Below are positions 7,431 through 16,087 of a stretch of 22,322 nt of DNA, one piece after another. How positions within the stretch are numbered: the stretch's first letter is position 1; each line of letters opens with the position of its first letter. A program made the translations under genes and the position numbers. The notes below the pieces were generated by a model that saw only the letters and a list, made by a program, of their open reading frames with translations, was not told where the DNA came from and made no database searches. Source of the stretch: CAZGSG01 sp964528095 (GTDB lineage: Bacteria; Bacteroidota; Bacteroidia; Chitinophagales; Chitinophagaceae); the NCBI GenBank assembly GCA_964528095.1, contig CAZGSG010000073.1:1-22322 (forward strand), written 5' to 3'.

Positions 7431-7491
7431 GGGTTGTATATTTCCATATTACCATTGGGCGCTTGCTACATATCCTCAGGGGATCATTGTA
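7418..7491 (+). promoter_or_regulatory. Attenuator-like alternative hairpins of the thr operon
   Basis: Four segments can pair alternatively. Segment 1 (7418-7425, TACAACCC) pairs perfectly with segment 2 (7431-7438, GGGTTGTA), enclosing the leader stop codon. Segment 2 can instead pair with segment 3 (7467-7475, TACATATCC) through TGTA/TACA and GGG/TCC, seven pairs including one wobble. Segment 3 pairs with segment 4 (7481-7491) through ATCC/GGAT and TACA/TGTA. Segments 1 and 3, and 2 and 4, share the same end motifs, as in classical 1:2, 2:3, 3:4 attenuators. The 3:4 stem lacks a clear U tract, so it may not be a simple intrinsic terminator. Confidence 0.6.
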
Positions 7492-7530
7492 CACTTATAA
7501 CTACTCAATATCATTTATTAAATAAATAAC

Positions 7531-10011
7531 ATGCAGGTTTTAAAATTCGGCGGCACTTCTGTTGCCAGTGCAGAGAATATCAGTAAGGTGGTGGCTATCG
7601 TAAAAAATAAAAATTCAACTACAGGAAATACTCTTCTTAAAACAGTGGTCGTAGTTTCTGCGCTGGGAGGCATCACAGATCTTTTACTCAATGCGGCAGC
7701 ACTGGCGGCGGCAGGAGATGAAGAATACAAAGAAAAGCTGACGGTGATCGAACAACGTCATATGGAAGCTGTGAAACAACTAATGCCTGTATCGCAGCAG
7801 AGCCAGTTGTTGAGTCTCGTAAAGAAAAGCTGTAATGAAATTGAAGACATTTGCAATGGTATCTTTTTATTGGGCGAACTCACTACCCGCTCAAAAGACA
7901 GGATTGGTAGTTTTGGTGAATGGCTTTCATCACAGATCATATCTGCCAAACTAAAAGCAGAAGGCGCAGATAATATATGGAAGGATACACGTGAACTGAT
8001 AGAAACCAACTCCAGCTTTACTACCGCGGAAGTCGATTTTGCAGTAACAAACGAAAAGATTGTCGCTTTTTTTTCTTCACCGGCCGCATCGGCTACTCTT
8101 TTTATACTTCCCGGGTTCATTGCTGCAGATAAGCAGGGTGTTACTACTACGCTTGGTCGTGGCGGGTCTGATTACACAGCTGCCATTATTGCTTCTGCAA
8201 TGAATGCGGATGTATTGGAAATATGGACAGACGTGAGTGGTATGATGACCGCCGATCCACGAATGACTACCAATGCACGGATCATTCCGCATATTTCTTA
8301 CCAGGAAGCGATGGAGCTATCGCATTTTGGCGCCAAGGTTATTTATCCGCCGACCATACAACCGGTAATGAACAAAAATATTTCAGTATGGATCAAGAAT
8401 ACCTTTTCTCCTTCAGACAAAGGCACATTAATAGAATCTGTCGCTACTAAAAACGGAAATATAGTAAGAGGTATCTCCAGTATTAATCATATCACGCTTA
8501 TAAGTCTTGAAGGAAGTGGTATGATCGGCATACCGGGTTTTTCAAAAAGACTATTCGAAGCATTGAGCCAGGAAAAGATCAATGTGGTGCTGATTACACA
8601 AAGCTCTTCCGAACATTCTATCTGCGTGGGCATTGAAGCAGCTTTTGCGGAAAACGCAAAACGTGCCGTGGATGCTGCATTTGCCAATGAGATCTCTTTA
8701 CAAAAAGTAGAACCACTTAAAGTAGAAAAGGAACTATCTATCGTAGCGCTGGTAGGAGAGAATATGAAAAGCCATCCTGGCATCAGCGGTCGTATGTTCG
8801 GCGCTATGGGAAGAAACGGGGTGAATATCCGCGCTATTGCACAGGGTTCATCTGAAAAAAACATCTCTGCCGTCATCTCTACCAAAGACGTAAAGAAAGC
8901 AGTGAATGTACTACACGAAGAATTTTTCGAAACAACCTATAAACAACTAAACCTGTTTATTGTCGGCACGGGCAATGTAGGCGCAAAACTATTAGGACAA
9001 TTAAACCAGCAGCTGAATTTTCTGCAGCAACAACTGAAGATCCAGTTACGCGTAGCCGGCTTATCCAATAGCCGTAAGATGATCTTTGGAGAAGAAATTA
9101 ACCTGCAAAACTGGAAAGAAGAATTGGAAAAAGGAGGACAGGCCGATCTGCAACAATTCATCGATGAGGTATGTTCCAAAAATCTACGCAATTCCATCTT
9201 CGTGGATGTGACGGCAAACGAGCAGGTAGCCATGAATTACCAGCAATTATTGGCAAAAAGTATTTCAGTAGTGGCCTGCAATAAGATAGCAGCTTCTTCT
9301 GAATTTGTGAATTATCAGCAATTAAAAGATCTTGCCCGCGAGTTTAATTGCCAGTTTTTATTTGAAACAAATGTCGGCGCCGGACTTCCTGTAATAGGCA
9401 CGCTTAAAGACCTGCTTGGCAGTGGGGACCGTGTACATCGTATAGAAGCGGTATTAAGCGGTACATTGAACTTTGTTTTCAACAACTATGACGGGCACAC
9501 AAAATTTGCTGATGTTGTAAAGCAGGCCCAGCAGGAAGGGTATACAGAACCCGATCCCCGTCTTGACCTGAGTGGAAAGGATGTGATGCGGAAGATCATG
9601 ATCCTGGCGAGAGAAGCGGGGGAGAAAATAGAAATGGAGGATATCCTCAACAATTCATTTATGCCGGCTTCCTGCATGCAGGGCAGTGTAGAAGATTTTT
9701 ACAGGGAAATGGGTAAAGAGGAAGCGCATTTCAGGAAATTGGTAGAAGAAGCAAATGCCGGAGGCAATAAATTAAAATTCGTTGCATCCTACCATCGCTC
9801 GGTAACGGGCAATGAAAGCGGTAAGGCTTCTGTGGGTCTGCAACATATTGATCCCAAACACGACCTTTATCATTTATATGGAAAAGACAATATCGTATTA
9901 TTTTATACAGACCGGTATAGCGAGCAGCCATTGGTGATCAAAGGCGCCGGAGCAGGAGCAGAGGTAACGGCAAGCGGCGTGTTTGCGGATATCCTGCGCG
10001 CCAGCAGCTAA
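7531..10011 (+). CDS. thrA: Bifunctional aspartokinase / homoserine dehydrogenase I
   Basis: An 826-aa fusion, close to the 820 aa of E. coli ThrA. It catalyses the first and third steps from aspartate to threonine and methionine: phosphorylation of aspartate and NAD(P)H-dependent reduction of aspartate semialdehyde to homoserine. The kinase part (about 1-300) has KFGGTSVAS at 5-13 and GRGGSDYTA at 209-217. Tandem ACT regulatory segments fill about 315-460 (LEGSGMIGIPGFSKRLFEAL, VGENMKSHPGISGRMFGAM), expected to bind threonine. The dehydrogenase part starts near 473 with the Rossmann motif FIVGTGNVGAKLL, then VACNKIAASS and ETNVGAGLPVIGTLKDLL. First structural gene of thrABC, behind a leader peptide. 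Confidence 0.97.
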   Translation: MQVLKFGGTSVASAENISKVVAIVKNKNSTTGNTLLKTVVVVSALGGITDLLLNAAALAAAGDEEYKEKLTVIEQRHMEAVKQLMPVSQQSQLLSLVKKSCNEIEDICNGIFLLGELTTRSKDRIGSFGEWLSSQIISAKLKAEGADNIWKDTRELIETNSSFTTAEVDFAVTNEKIVAFFSSPAASATLFILPGFIAADKQGVTTTLGRGGSDYTAAIIASAMNADVLEIWTDVSGMMTADPRMTTNARIIPHISYQEAMELSHFGAKVIYPPTIQPVMNKNISVWIKNTFSPSDKGTLIESVATKNGNIVRGISSINHITLISLEGSGMIGIPGFSKRLFEALSQEKINVVLITQSSSEHSICVGIEAAFAENAKRAVDAAFANEISLQKVEPLKVEKELSIVALVGENMKSHPGISGRMFGAMGRNGVNIRAIAQGSSEKNISAVISTKDVKKAVNVLHEEFFETTYKQLNLFIVGTGNVGAKLLGQLNQQLNFLQQQLKIQLRVAGLSNSRKMIFGEEINLQNWKEELEKGGQADLQQFIDEVCSKNLRNSIFVDVTANEQVAMNYQQLLAKSISVVACNKIAASSEFVNYQQLKDLAREFNCQFLFETNVGAGLPVIGTLKDLLGSGDRVHRIEAVLSGTLNFVFNNYDGHTKFADVVKQAQQEGYTEPDPRLDLSGKDVMRKIMILAREAGEKIEMEDILNNSFMPASCMQGSVEDFYREMGKEEAHFRKLVEEANAGGNKLKFVASYHRSVTGNESGKASVGLQHIDPKHDLYHLYGKDNIVLFYTDRYSEQPLVIKGAGAGAEVTASGVFADILRASS

Positions 10012-10028
10012 GAGATGTAAGAGGAAAA

Positions 10029-10063
10029 AGGGAAAAGAGATTTCTTTATTTTAACTTTTCCCT
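10029..10063 (+). other. Hairpin in the thrA-thrB gap
   Basis: Perfect nine-base stem AGGGAAAAG / CTTTTCCCT around a 17-base AT-rich loop, 17 bases past the thrA stop codon. It is not followed by a T tract, so it looks more like an mRNA-processing or stability hairpin than a terminator. The rest of the 158-base gap (10012-10169) shows nothing definite except the 14-mer ATCTCCTTAACTCT (10151-10164), shared with palindrome A. Confidence 0.4.
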
Positions 10064-10169
10064 GTGCCGTAAATTTAAATTCAACATTCATCATTAAACA
10101 AAAAGAAAAGAAGGTAGAAACATAGTTCAACTACTCTTTTACACTTCTTTATCTCCTTAACTCTTAGCC

Positions 10170-11096
10170 ATGAGTGCTAACTATATAAAATTTCATTGTC
10201 CCGGTACAGTAGCCAACCTGGTTTGCGGATTCGATATACTCGGGCTTGCGTTGAAAGAACCGTATGATGTAATGGAAGTACGGTTGCTGGATAGTCCCAT
10301 AGTCGTGATTCATAACAGGGATGAGTTCAACCTGCCTACCGACCCTGAAAAAAATGTGGCAGGTGTTGTTTTTTTATCGGTAATGGAAAAACTAGGCGGC
10401 AATACCGGTTTTGAAGTGATCATCGAAAAACATATCAAGCCCGGTAGTGGTATCGGATCAAGCGCTGCCAGCGCGGCAGGAGCGGCAGTGGCGGCTAATT
10501 ATTTATTGGGCAATATCTTTTCGGCAGAGGAAGTAGTGCAGTTTGCAATGAACGGCGAAAAACTTGCATCCGGTGTTAAACATGCAGACAATATTGCGCC
10601 ATGCATCATGGGTGGTGTGACCCTGATCCGTTCAATCCATCCATTGGACATCATTCCGATCTCTTCACCTGACATGTATGTAACGGTGGTACATCCGCAG
10701 ATAGAAGTGCGTACATCCGATGCAAGACAGATCTTGCAACAGCAGGTATTGCTGAAAGATGCGATAAAGCAGTGGGGTAATATTGCAGGATTGGTGGCAG
10801 GCTTCCTGAAAAATGATCTTGACCTGATCGGCCGCTCACTGGAAGATGTGATCATAGAACCAGTACGCAGTATCCTGATCCCCGGATTTGATGAAGTAAA
10901 AATGAAATGTAAAGAAGCCGGTGCATTAGGTGGTGGTATCTCTGGTTCCGGTCCTTCTATATTTATGTTGAGCAAAGAAGAACATACAGCCCGTGAAGTG
11001 GAGAAAGTAATGAGTGCTATTTATACCCGGATAGGGATCGAGCATCATACGTATGTAACAACGATCAGCAAGGAGGGGGTGGTGGTAGTGAAGTAG
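10170..11096 (+). CDS. thrB: Homoserine kinase
   Basis: A 308-aa GHMP-superfamily kinase that phosphorylates homoserine to O-phosphohomoserine, the substrate of threonine synthase. The ATP-binding GHMP motif is clear at about 91-110 (PGSGIGSSAASAAGAAVAAN). The N-terminal substrate motif ends in CPGTVANLVCGFDILGLAL, and the C-terminal glycine motif GALGGGISGSGPSIFML is present near residue 250. Length and layout fit the ThrB family (usually 300-320 aa). It is second in thrABC, 158 bases after thrA and 117 bases before thrC, rather wide gaps for an operon but with no terminator visible. Confidence 0.95.
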   Translation: MSANYIKFHCPGTVANLVCGFDILGLALKEPYDVMEVRLLDSPIVVIHNRDEFNLPTDPEKNVAGVVFLSVMEKLGGNTGFEVIIEKHIKPGSGIGSSAASAAGAAVAANYLLGNIFSAEEVVQFAMNGEKLASGVKHADNIAPCIMGGVTLIRSIHPLDIIPISSPDMYVTVVHPQIEVRTSDARQILQQQVLLKDAIKQWGNIAGLVAGFLKNDLDLIGRSLEDVIIEPVRSILIPGFDEVKMKCKEAGALGGGISGSGPSIFMLSKEEHTAREVEKVMSAIYTRIGIEHHTYVTTISKEGVVVVK

Positions 11097-11106
11097 TTTT
11101 CTTTCT

Positions 11107-11148
11107 TAATTCAAAATTCAAAAGTAAAAATTCAAAAATTCAAAAATA
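11107..11148. repeat. AATTCAAAA-type short tandem repeat ahead of thrC
   Basis: About four imperfect AATTCAAAA units in a row, AT-rich, in the thrB-thrC gap. It resembles the TTTTCAAATT-type sequence found before sdhA and sdhB and is likely low-complexity intergenic repeat DNA. Confidence 0.45.
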
Positions 11149-11213
11149 GCCTCCGTATTTTTTAATGAACTCAATTTTTGATTCCGTCAGATTTAATAAA
11201 AACAGTGACAGCA

Positions 11214-12512
11214 ATGAATTATTATAGTACAAATAAGAATGCCCCGATGGTTGATTTCAAAGAGGCAACGATAAAAGGGCAGGCTCCTGATAAGGGTTTG
11301 TATTTTCCGGAAAAGACACCGCAGATAGATAAAGAGCTCCTGGCAAATCTTGAAAATCTTTCGAATGAAGAGATCGCTTTCCGGGTAATACGGCCTTATG
11401 TAGGAAATACGATCCCTGATGAAAAGCTTTTTAACATCGTGACTGAAACAGTCAGTTTCCCCATTCCACTGGTCAAAGTAAGCGATACCGCCTATTCACT
11501 GGAATTATTTCATGGCCCTACACTTGCCTTTAAAGATATCGGCGCCCGTTTTATGAGCCGCTGTCTTGGCCATTTCGTAAATGGACAGGCTGCAAAAGTC
11601 ACCGTACTGGTAGCCACATCTGGTGATACAGGAGGGGCTGTAGCCAATGGTTTCTATGATGTAGACGGGGTGGAAGTAGTGATCCTTTATCCATCCGGCA
11701 AAGTGAGCCAGGTACAGGAAAAACAACTGACCACACTTGGCAAAAATATCAGGGCACTTGAAGTAACAGGCACTTTCGATGATTGCCAGCTAATGGTAAA
11801 ACAAGCTTTTTCTGATGAGCAAGTCACCGAAAAATTATTCCTGACCTCCGCCAATTCTATCAATGTTGCAAGATGGTTGCCCCAGCAATTCTATTATTTT
11901 TTTGCCTATAAACAATGGCCCAATAAAGATCAGCCGCCGGTGATCAGTGTACCCAGTGGCAATTTTGGAAATATCTGTGCCGGTCTGCTTGCAAAGTATT
12001 GCGGCTTGCCTGTTGCACATTTTATTGCAGCCTGCAATGCAAATGATGTGGTTCCCCGGTTTATGAAAACACAAAAACTGGAACCGCAAAAAGCCATTGC
12101 AACCCTGTCCAATGCAATGGACGTAGGCAATCCCAGCAATTTTATACGCATACTCGAAATGTTCCGCCACTATTTCCCGGAACTGGAAACTCATTTGTCA
12201 GCCACCAGTATCACCGATGAGCAAACAAAAACTACGATCAGGGATGTGTACGATCATCATCAATATATCCTGGACCCGCATGGCGCAGTAGGCTATTTAT
12301 CGTTATATGAATATTTACAGGCACACCCTGGCCAACAAGGCATTTTCCTTGAAACGGCCCACCCGGTAAAATTTCCTGAAGCAGTAGAGCAAACAACCGG
12401 CACGACAATTAGTTTACCCGATGCTGTAAAAGATATTATGCAAAAAGAAAAGACCAGTATTGTCATCGAACCTTCTTACGAAATGCTGAAAGACTATTTA
12501 TTGAAAAACTAA
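11214..12512 (+). CDS. thrC: Threonine synthase
   Basis: A 432-aa PLP enzyme that converts O-phosphohomoserine to threonine and phosphate, the last step of the operon's pathway. The PLP-lysine motif is ELFHGPTLAFKDIGARF, with K107 counted from this start. The phosphate/substrate loop VLVATSGDTGGAVANGF and the PLP-phosphate motif VPSGNFGNICAGL follow, typical of the E. coli-like threonine synthase subgroup. The ORF can be extended to a TTG at 11178, but family members start with a short MxYYSTN lead, so the ATG at 11214 was chosen. Last gene of thrABC; no clear terminator follows. Confidence 0.95.
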   Translation: MNYYSTNKNAPMVDFKEATIKGQAPDKGLYFPEKTPQIDKELLANLENLSNEEIAFRVIRPYVGNTIPDEKLFNIVTETVSFPIPLVKVSDTAYSLELFHGPTLAFKDIGARFMSRCLGHFVNGQAAKVTVLVATSGDTGGAVANGFYDVDGVEVVILYPSGKVSQVQEKQLTTLGKNIRALEVTGTFDDCQLMVKQAFSDEQVTEKLFLTSANSINVARWLPQQFYYFFAYKQWPNKDQPPVISVPSGNFGNICAGLLAKYCGLPVAHFIAACNANDVVPRFMKTQKLEPQKAIATLSNAMDVGNPSNFIRILEMFRHYFPELETHLSATSITDEQTKTTIRDVYDHHQYILDPHGAVGYLSLYEYLQAHPGQQGIFLETAHPVKFPEAVEQTTGTTISLPDAVKDIMQKEKTSIVIEPSYEMLKDYLLKN

Positions 12513-12608
12513 ACGCCAGCTATTCAATAAAGCGTAGCCAACAAATAAAAGAAAGCATAAAACAAAGATCACCATCCTCAACTCCTTTTCTCTTTTACCC
12601 TCTTAGCT

Positions 12609-12616
12609 TATCTTTG
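12609..12616 (+). promoter_or_regulatory. Candidate -7 element (TAnnTTTG) of the 187-aa gene
   Basis: TATCTTTG fits the Bacteroidota -7 consensus exactly and lies 16 bases before the ATG at 12633. No TTG is visible at the -33 distance, so this is only half of a promoter. Confidence 0.4.
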
Positions 12617-12632
12617 GGGCAAGTAAAAGCCC

Positions 12633-13196
12633 ATGCATAATATAGAACCTTTTTATAATTGGAGGCATATCTATGTGAGTGAAGAAGACCCGCTTTCTCC
12701 CTTCTTCGGAAGGACCTATTCCGAATTTGAATACTCACAGGCTGTCTATAATTACTATATCCATCCGCAATGGGATGATTTTGGTAGCCGTACGCTTTAC
12801 TTAAAAGTACTGATAGCGGACTATGAAGAAAAATATGCCATCATCGAAATGATCGGTGAATGGAATGATGCGGTGGAAAACGATATCATGGAATTAAAAA
12901 GGGATGTGCTTGAAAAATTCATGCTGGAAGGCATCCATAAATTCGTACTAATCGGAGAGAACGTGCTTAATTTTCATAGCGGCGACAGTGAATATTATGA
13001 AGAGTTACATGAAGAACTGTCGGATGAAAATGGCTGGATCGTTTGCCTCAACATGCCGGAACAAACACAATATGATTTCAAAAAAGCGAAGCTGAACAGG
13101 TATGTTGAACTAATGGAACTGGATAACTGGCGGACCTATAAGCCATTCCATTTATACAAAAAAATAGATACTGATATAATGTCGAGACTGAGCTAG
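12633..13196 (+). CDS. Unknown acidic protein, probably conserved in Bacteroidota
   Basis: A 187-aa protein of unknown function. It is rich in acidic and aromatic residues (NWRHIYVSEEDPLSPFFG, YNYYIHPQWDDFGSRTLYLK). It has no signal peptide, membrane segment, cysteine cluster or nucleotide-binding loop. The middle (YAIIEMIGEWNDAVENDIM, then KFMLEGIHKFVLIGENVLNF) looks like alternating strand and helix of a small soluble alpha/beta domain. I believe similar proteins occur in many Bacteroidota, but I cannot name a family. It lies between thrC (120 bases upstream) and sdhC (105 bases downstream), all on the same strand, with its own possible -7 box, so it may be a single-gene unit. Good coding character throughout; function not inferable. 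Confidence 0.8.
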   Translation: MHNIEPFYNWRHIYVSEEDPLSPFFGRTYSEFEYSQAVYNYYIHPQWDDFGSRTLYLKVLIADYEEKYAIIEMIGEWNDAVENDIMELKRDVLEKFMLEGIHKFVLIGENVLNFHSGDSEYYEELHEELSDENGWIVCLNMPEQTQYDFKKAKLNRYVELMELDNWRTYKPFHLYKKIDTDIMSRLS

Positions 13197-13235
13197 TTTA
13201 TTTCTCAAATTCTGCCAATTCCCCCTTCAAACTTT

Positions 13236-13269
13236 TTTGTCATTCTTTGGTCATCCGTTAGTAAATTTG
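13236..13269 (+). promoter_or_regulatory. Bacteroidota-type promoter of the sdh operon
   Basis: TTTG at 13236-13239, then 22 bases, then TAAATTTG at 13262-13269. This fits the TTG-N17-23-TAnnTTTG pattern of Bacteroidota housekeeping promoters. It lies 32 bases before the sdhC ATG. Confidence 0.65.
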
Positions 13270-13301
13270 CAAAAATTAAATCACCATCCCACAGTCTGCG
13301 T

Positions 13302-14015
13302 ATGAAATGGTCTGAATTCTTCACTTCATCGGTTGGAAAAAAGCTGGTAATGGCGTTGACGGGTTTGTTTCTAATAGCTTTCCTGGTCATACATGCGGGG
13401 CTTAATGCATGTATTTACAATGATCTTCCGATTTTTGACCCCACTGATAACGGCAGGATGTTCAATAAAGCTGCTCATTTTATGGGATCTACGGTTGTCA
13501 TCCGTATTCTTGAGATCGGCTTGTTTATTTTCTTTTTCATGCATATTATACAGGGATATGTTCTTTCCGTAAAAAACCGGGCAAAAAGAAAAACAGGTTA
13601 CCAGGTACCAATGGGTAGCAAGGGTAGTAAATGGTATAGTAAATCAATGACCTTTCTTGGCACATTGATCCTTATTTTCCTGATTGTGCACGTAGGCCAT
13701 TTCTGGGTTCCTTCCCGCATTACACAAAACCTGGAACCAGTTCAGTATGGAGATATGGAAACCCATAACCTGTTTGCAAAAATGGTAGAAGTGTTTCAAA
13801 ACCCCTGGGTGGTGGTATTGTATGTGCTGGGTTGCGTATCATTGGCCTGGCACCTATTGCATGGGTTTCAAAGCGCGTTCAGAACACTTGGAGTGTCGAA
13901 TAGTAAATATATAAAACTGGCAAAAGCAGCCGGAACGGCGTTTTCAATTCTCATTCCATTACTGCTTGCATCAATGCCGGTTGCTATGTATTTTGGCTGG
14001 GTCTCCAATAACTAA
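13302..14015 (+). CDS. sdhC: Succinate dehydrogenase/fumarate reductase cytochrome b subunit
   Basis: A 237-aa integral membrane subunit that anchors the complex and passes electrons between the iron-sulfur subunit and menaquinone. Five hydrophobic helices lie at about 15-33, 65-88, 117-136, 168-187 and 208-230, the layout of the single-subunit b558 (type B) family with two hemes. Candidate heme-ligand histidines sit in helices: H31 (LVIHAG), H81 (FFMHIIQG), H130/H133 (IVHVGHFW) and H184/H187 (AWHLLHGF). It is the first gene of sdhC-A-B and has a TTG/TAnnTTTG promoter ahead of it. No separate SdhD is encoded, as expected for this type. Confidence 0.93.
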   Translation: MKWSEFFTSSVGKKLVMALTGLFLIAFLVIHAGLNACIYNDLPIFDPTDNGRMFNKAAHFMGSTVVIRILEIGLFIFFFMHIIQGYVLSVKNRAKRKTGYQVPMGSKGSKWYSKSMTFLGTLILIFLIVHVGHFWVPSRITQNLEPVQYGDMETHNLFAKMVEVFQNPWVVVLYVLGCVSLAWHLLHGFQSAFRTLGVSNSKYIKLAKAAGTAFSILIPLLLASMPVAMYFGWVSNN

Positions 14016-14084
14016 CAGGCGCACTGATGAAAAGGAAAGCGAAAAGAGGTTAGTGTAATAACAAAAAACAATTTCAGATTTGTA

Positions 14085-14104
14085 CATTTTCAAATTTTCA
14101 AATT
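14085..14104 (+). repeat. Solo short copy of the sdhA-sdhB inverted-repeat arm
   Basis: Matches the right arm of the repeat at 16558-16593 exactly at both ends (CATTTTCAAATT, TTCAAATT) but lacks its central 16 bases. It sits directly before the sdhA start, as the right arm sits directly before sdhB. Confidence 0.55.
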
Positions 14105-14108
14105 GAAT

Positions 14109-16085
14109 ATGATCGATTCAAAAATTCCTTCAGGAAAATTAGAAGAAAAGTGGACAGATTATAAGGGACATTGTAACCTGGTAAACCCTGCCAATAAGAG
14201 GAAACTGGAGATCATCATCGTAGGTACGGGTCTGGCTGGTGCTTCGGCAGCAGCTGCATTGGGTGAATTAGGCTATAAAGTGAAAGCTTTTTGTTTCCAG
14301 GATTCTCCCCGTCGTGCTCACTCCATTGCAGCCCAGGGAGGGATCAACGCCGCAAAGAATTACCAGAATGACGGAGACTCTGTTTTTCGTTTATTTTATG
14401 ATACAATCAAAGGTGGTGACTATCGTGCCCGCGAAGGTAATGTGCACCGGTTGGCTGAAGTGAGCGCCAATATCATTGATCAATGTGTAGCGCAGGGCGT
14501 TCCTTTCGCGAGAGAATATGGTGGTCTATTAAATAACCGCTCGTTTGGCGGAACACAGGTAAAAAGAACATTCTATGCGGCCGGGCAGACTGGCCAGCAA
14601 TTATTGATAGGTGCCTACCAGGCATTAGAAAGACAGGTAGCATTGGGCAATGTAGAAATGCACTCCCGCCATGAGATGCTTGATATCGTGATGGTCGATG
14701 ATAAAGCAAGAGGTATTATCTGTCGTAATCTTGTTACCGGTCAATTGGAAAGATATTTCGGTCATGCCGTTTTACTGTGCACGGGTGGATATGGCAACGT
14801 CTTTTATCTAAGCACAAACGCGATGGGTAGTAATGTAACAGCTGCCTGGAAAGCCCATAAGACCGGTGCTTATTTTGGTAATCCCTGCTTTACGCAAATA
14901 CATCCAACCTGCATACCTGTCACTGGTGATCACCAAAGCAAGCTGACATTGATGTCGGAATCATTGCGTAACGATGGACGTATCTGGGTACCGAAAAAAC
15001 AAAATGATACAAGAAAGGCGAATGATATTCCTGAAGAAGAAAGAGACTATTACCTGGAAAGACGTTACCCTGCATTTGGCAACCTTGTTCCAAGAGACGT
15101 AGCTTCAAGAGCTGCAAAAGAAAGATGTGATGCCGGGTATGGTGTAGGTACCACCAAACAAGCTGTATATCTCGACTTCAAATACAACCTCATCAACAAA
15201 TACGGAAAAGTAGAGGCCAATAAACTGGGTATCGACAACCCGGATATGGACACGCTGATAAGATTGGGTAAAGAAGTGGTAAAAGAAGAATATGGTAATC
15301 TTTTCGATATGTATGAAAAGATCACCGGTGAAAACCCATATGAAGTGCCTATGCGCATTTATCCGGCCGTGCATTATACCATGGGTGGATTATGGGTAGA
15401 TTATGAACTGATGACGAATGTAAAAGGATTATACGCATTAGGCGAAGCCAATTTCAGCGATCATGGCGCTAACCGCTTGGGCGCATCTGCGCTTATGCAG
15501 GGACTGGCCGATGGTTACTTCGTGATACCGTATACCATTGGTAACTATCTGGCAAATGAGATCAGTGTAAAACCTATTGCCACTTCACATGAAGCTTTTG
15601 AAAAAGCAGAAAAAGGAGTGAAGGAGCGAATAGAAAAACTGATGAACATAAAAGGCAAACAATCAGTAGAAAGTTTTCATAAGCGCCTGGGCAAGATCAT
15701 GTGGGAAAAATGTGGTATGGCCCGTAATGCAAAAGGGTTGCAGGAAGCGATCACCGAAATTCAGGAATTAAAAAAAGAGTTCTGGTCGGATGTCCGTATT
15801 CCGGGAAGTATTGAAGAAATGAACCCTGAACTGGACAAGGCAAACCGTGTTGCCGACTTTATCGAGCTGGGTGAACTAATGTGTAAAGACGCATTGAACA
15901 GGAATGAAAGTTGTGGTGGTCATTTCCGCGAAGAAAGCCAGACAGAAGAAGGCGAAGCCAGACGAAATGATGAAGAATACATGTTTGTATCAGCCTGGGA
16001 ATATAAAGGAGAAAGCGACTGGGAATTGCATAAGGAAGAATTGAAGTATGAGTTGATAAAGCCTAGTCAGCGGAATTACAAGTGA
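14109..16085 (+). CDS. sdhA: Succinate dehydrogenase/fumarate reductase flavoprotein subunit
   Basis: A 658-aa peripheral cytoplasmic subunit carrying covalent FAD; it oxidises succinate to fumarate (or the reverse). The FAD-binding dinucleotide fold is IIIVGTGLAGASAAAALGELGY at about 35-56. The histidine that bears FAD is H71 in RAHSIAAQGGINAAKN. Substrate-site signatures include QIHPTCIP, the LVPRDVASRA arginine segment, HYTMGGLWVD and the closing loop GANRLGASALMQGLADG. Length and insertions match the larger type-B/Bacteroidota SdhA rather than the 590-aa enteric form. The ORF extends six bases to a TTG; the ATG at 14109 is preferred. It lies 93 bases after sdhC and 513 bases before sdhB, an unusually wide gap filled by a repeat-bracketed cassette. 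Confidence 0.96.
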   Translation: MIDSKIPSGKLEEKWTDYKGHCNLVNPANKRKLEIIIVGTGLAGASAAAALGELGYKVKAFCFQDSPRRAHSIAAQGGINAAKNYQNDGDSVFRLFYDTIKGGDYRAREGNVHRLAEVSANIIDQCVAQGVPFAREYGGLLNNRSFGGTQVKRTFYAAGQTGQQLLIGAYQALERQVALGNVEMHSRHEMLDIVMVDDKARGIICRNLVTGQLERYFGHAVLLCTGGYGNVFYLSTNAMGSNVTAAWKAHKTGAYFGNPCFTQIHPTCIPVTGDHQSKLTLMSESLRNDGRIWVPKKQNDTRKANDIPEEERDYYLERRYPAFGNLVPRDVASRAAKERCDAGYGVGTTKQAVYLDFKYNLINKYGKVEANKLGIDNPDMDTLIRLGKEVVKEEYGNLFDMYEKITGENPYEVPMRIYPAVHYTMGGLWVDYELMTNVKGLYALGEANFSDHGANRLGASALMQGLADGYFVIPYTIGNYLANEISVKPIATSHEAFEKAEKGVKERIEKLMNIKGKQSVESFHKRLGKIMWEKCGMARNAKGLQEAITEIQELKKEFWSDVRIPGSIEEMNPELDKANRVADFIELGELMCKDALNRNESCGGHFREESQTEEGEARRNDEEYMFVSAWEYKGESDWELHKEELKYELIKPSQRNYK

Positions 16086-16087
16086 TG

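Noticed and set aside
7758..9677. Several minus-strand ORFs of 60-130 aa opposite thrA
   Set aside because: They are shadows of a strongly conserved plus-strand gene. They are rich in Ser, Cys and Phe, as antisense frames are, and have no motifs.
11178..11213. TTG start extending thrC by 12 residues
   Set aside because: The extension has no similarity to threonine synthase N-termini, and a normal ATG follows at the expected place.
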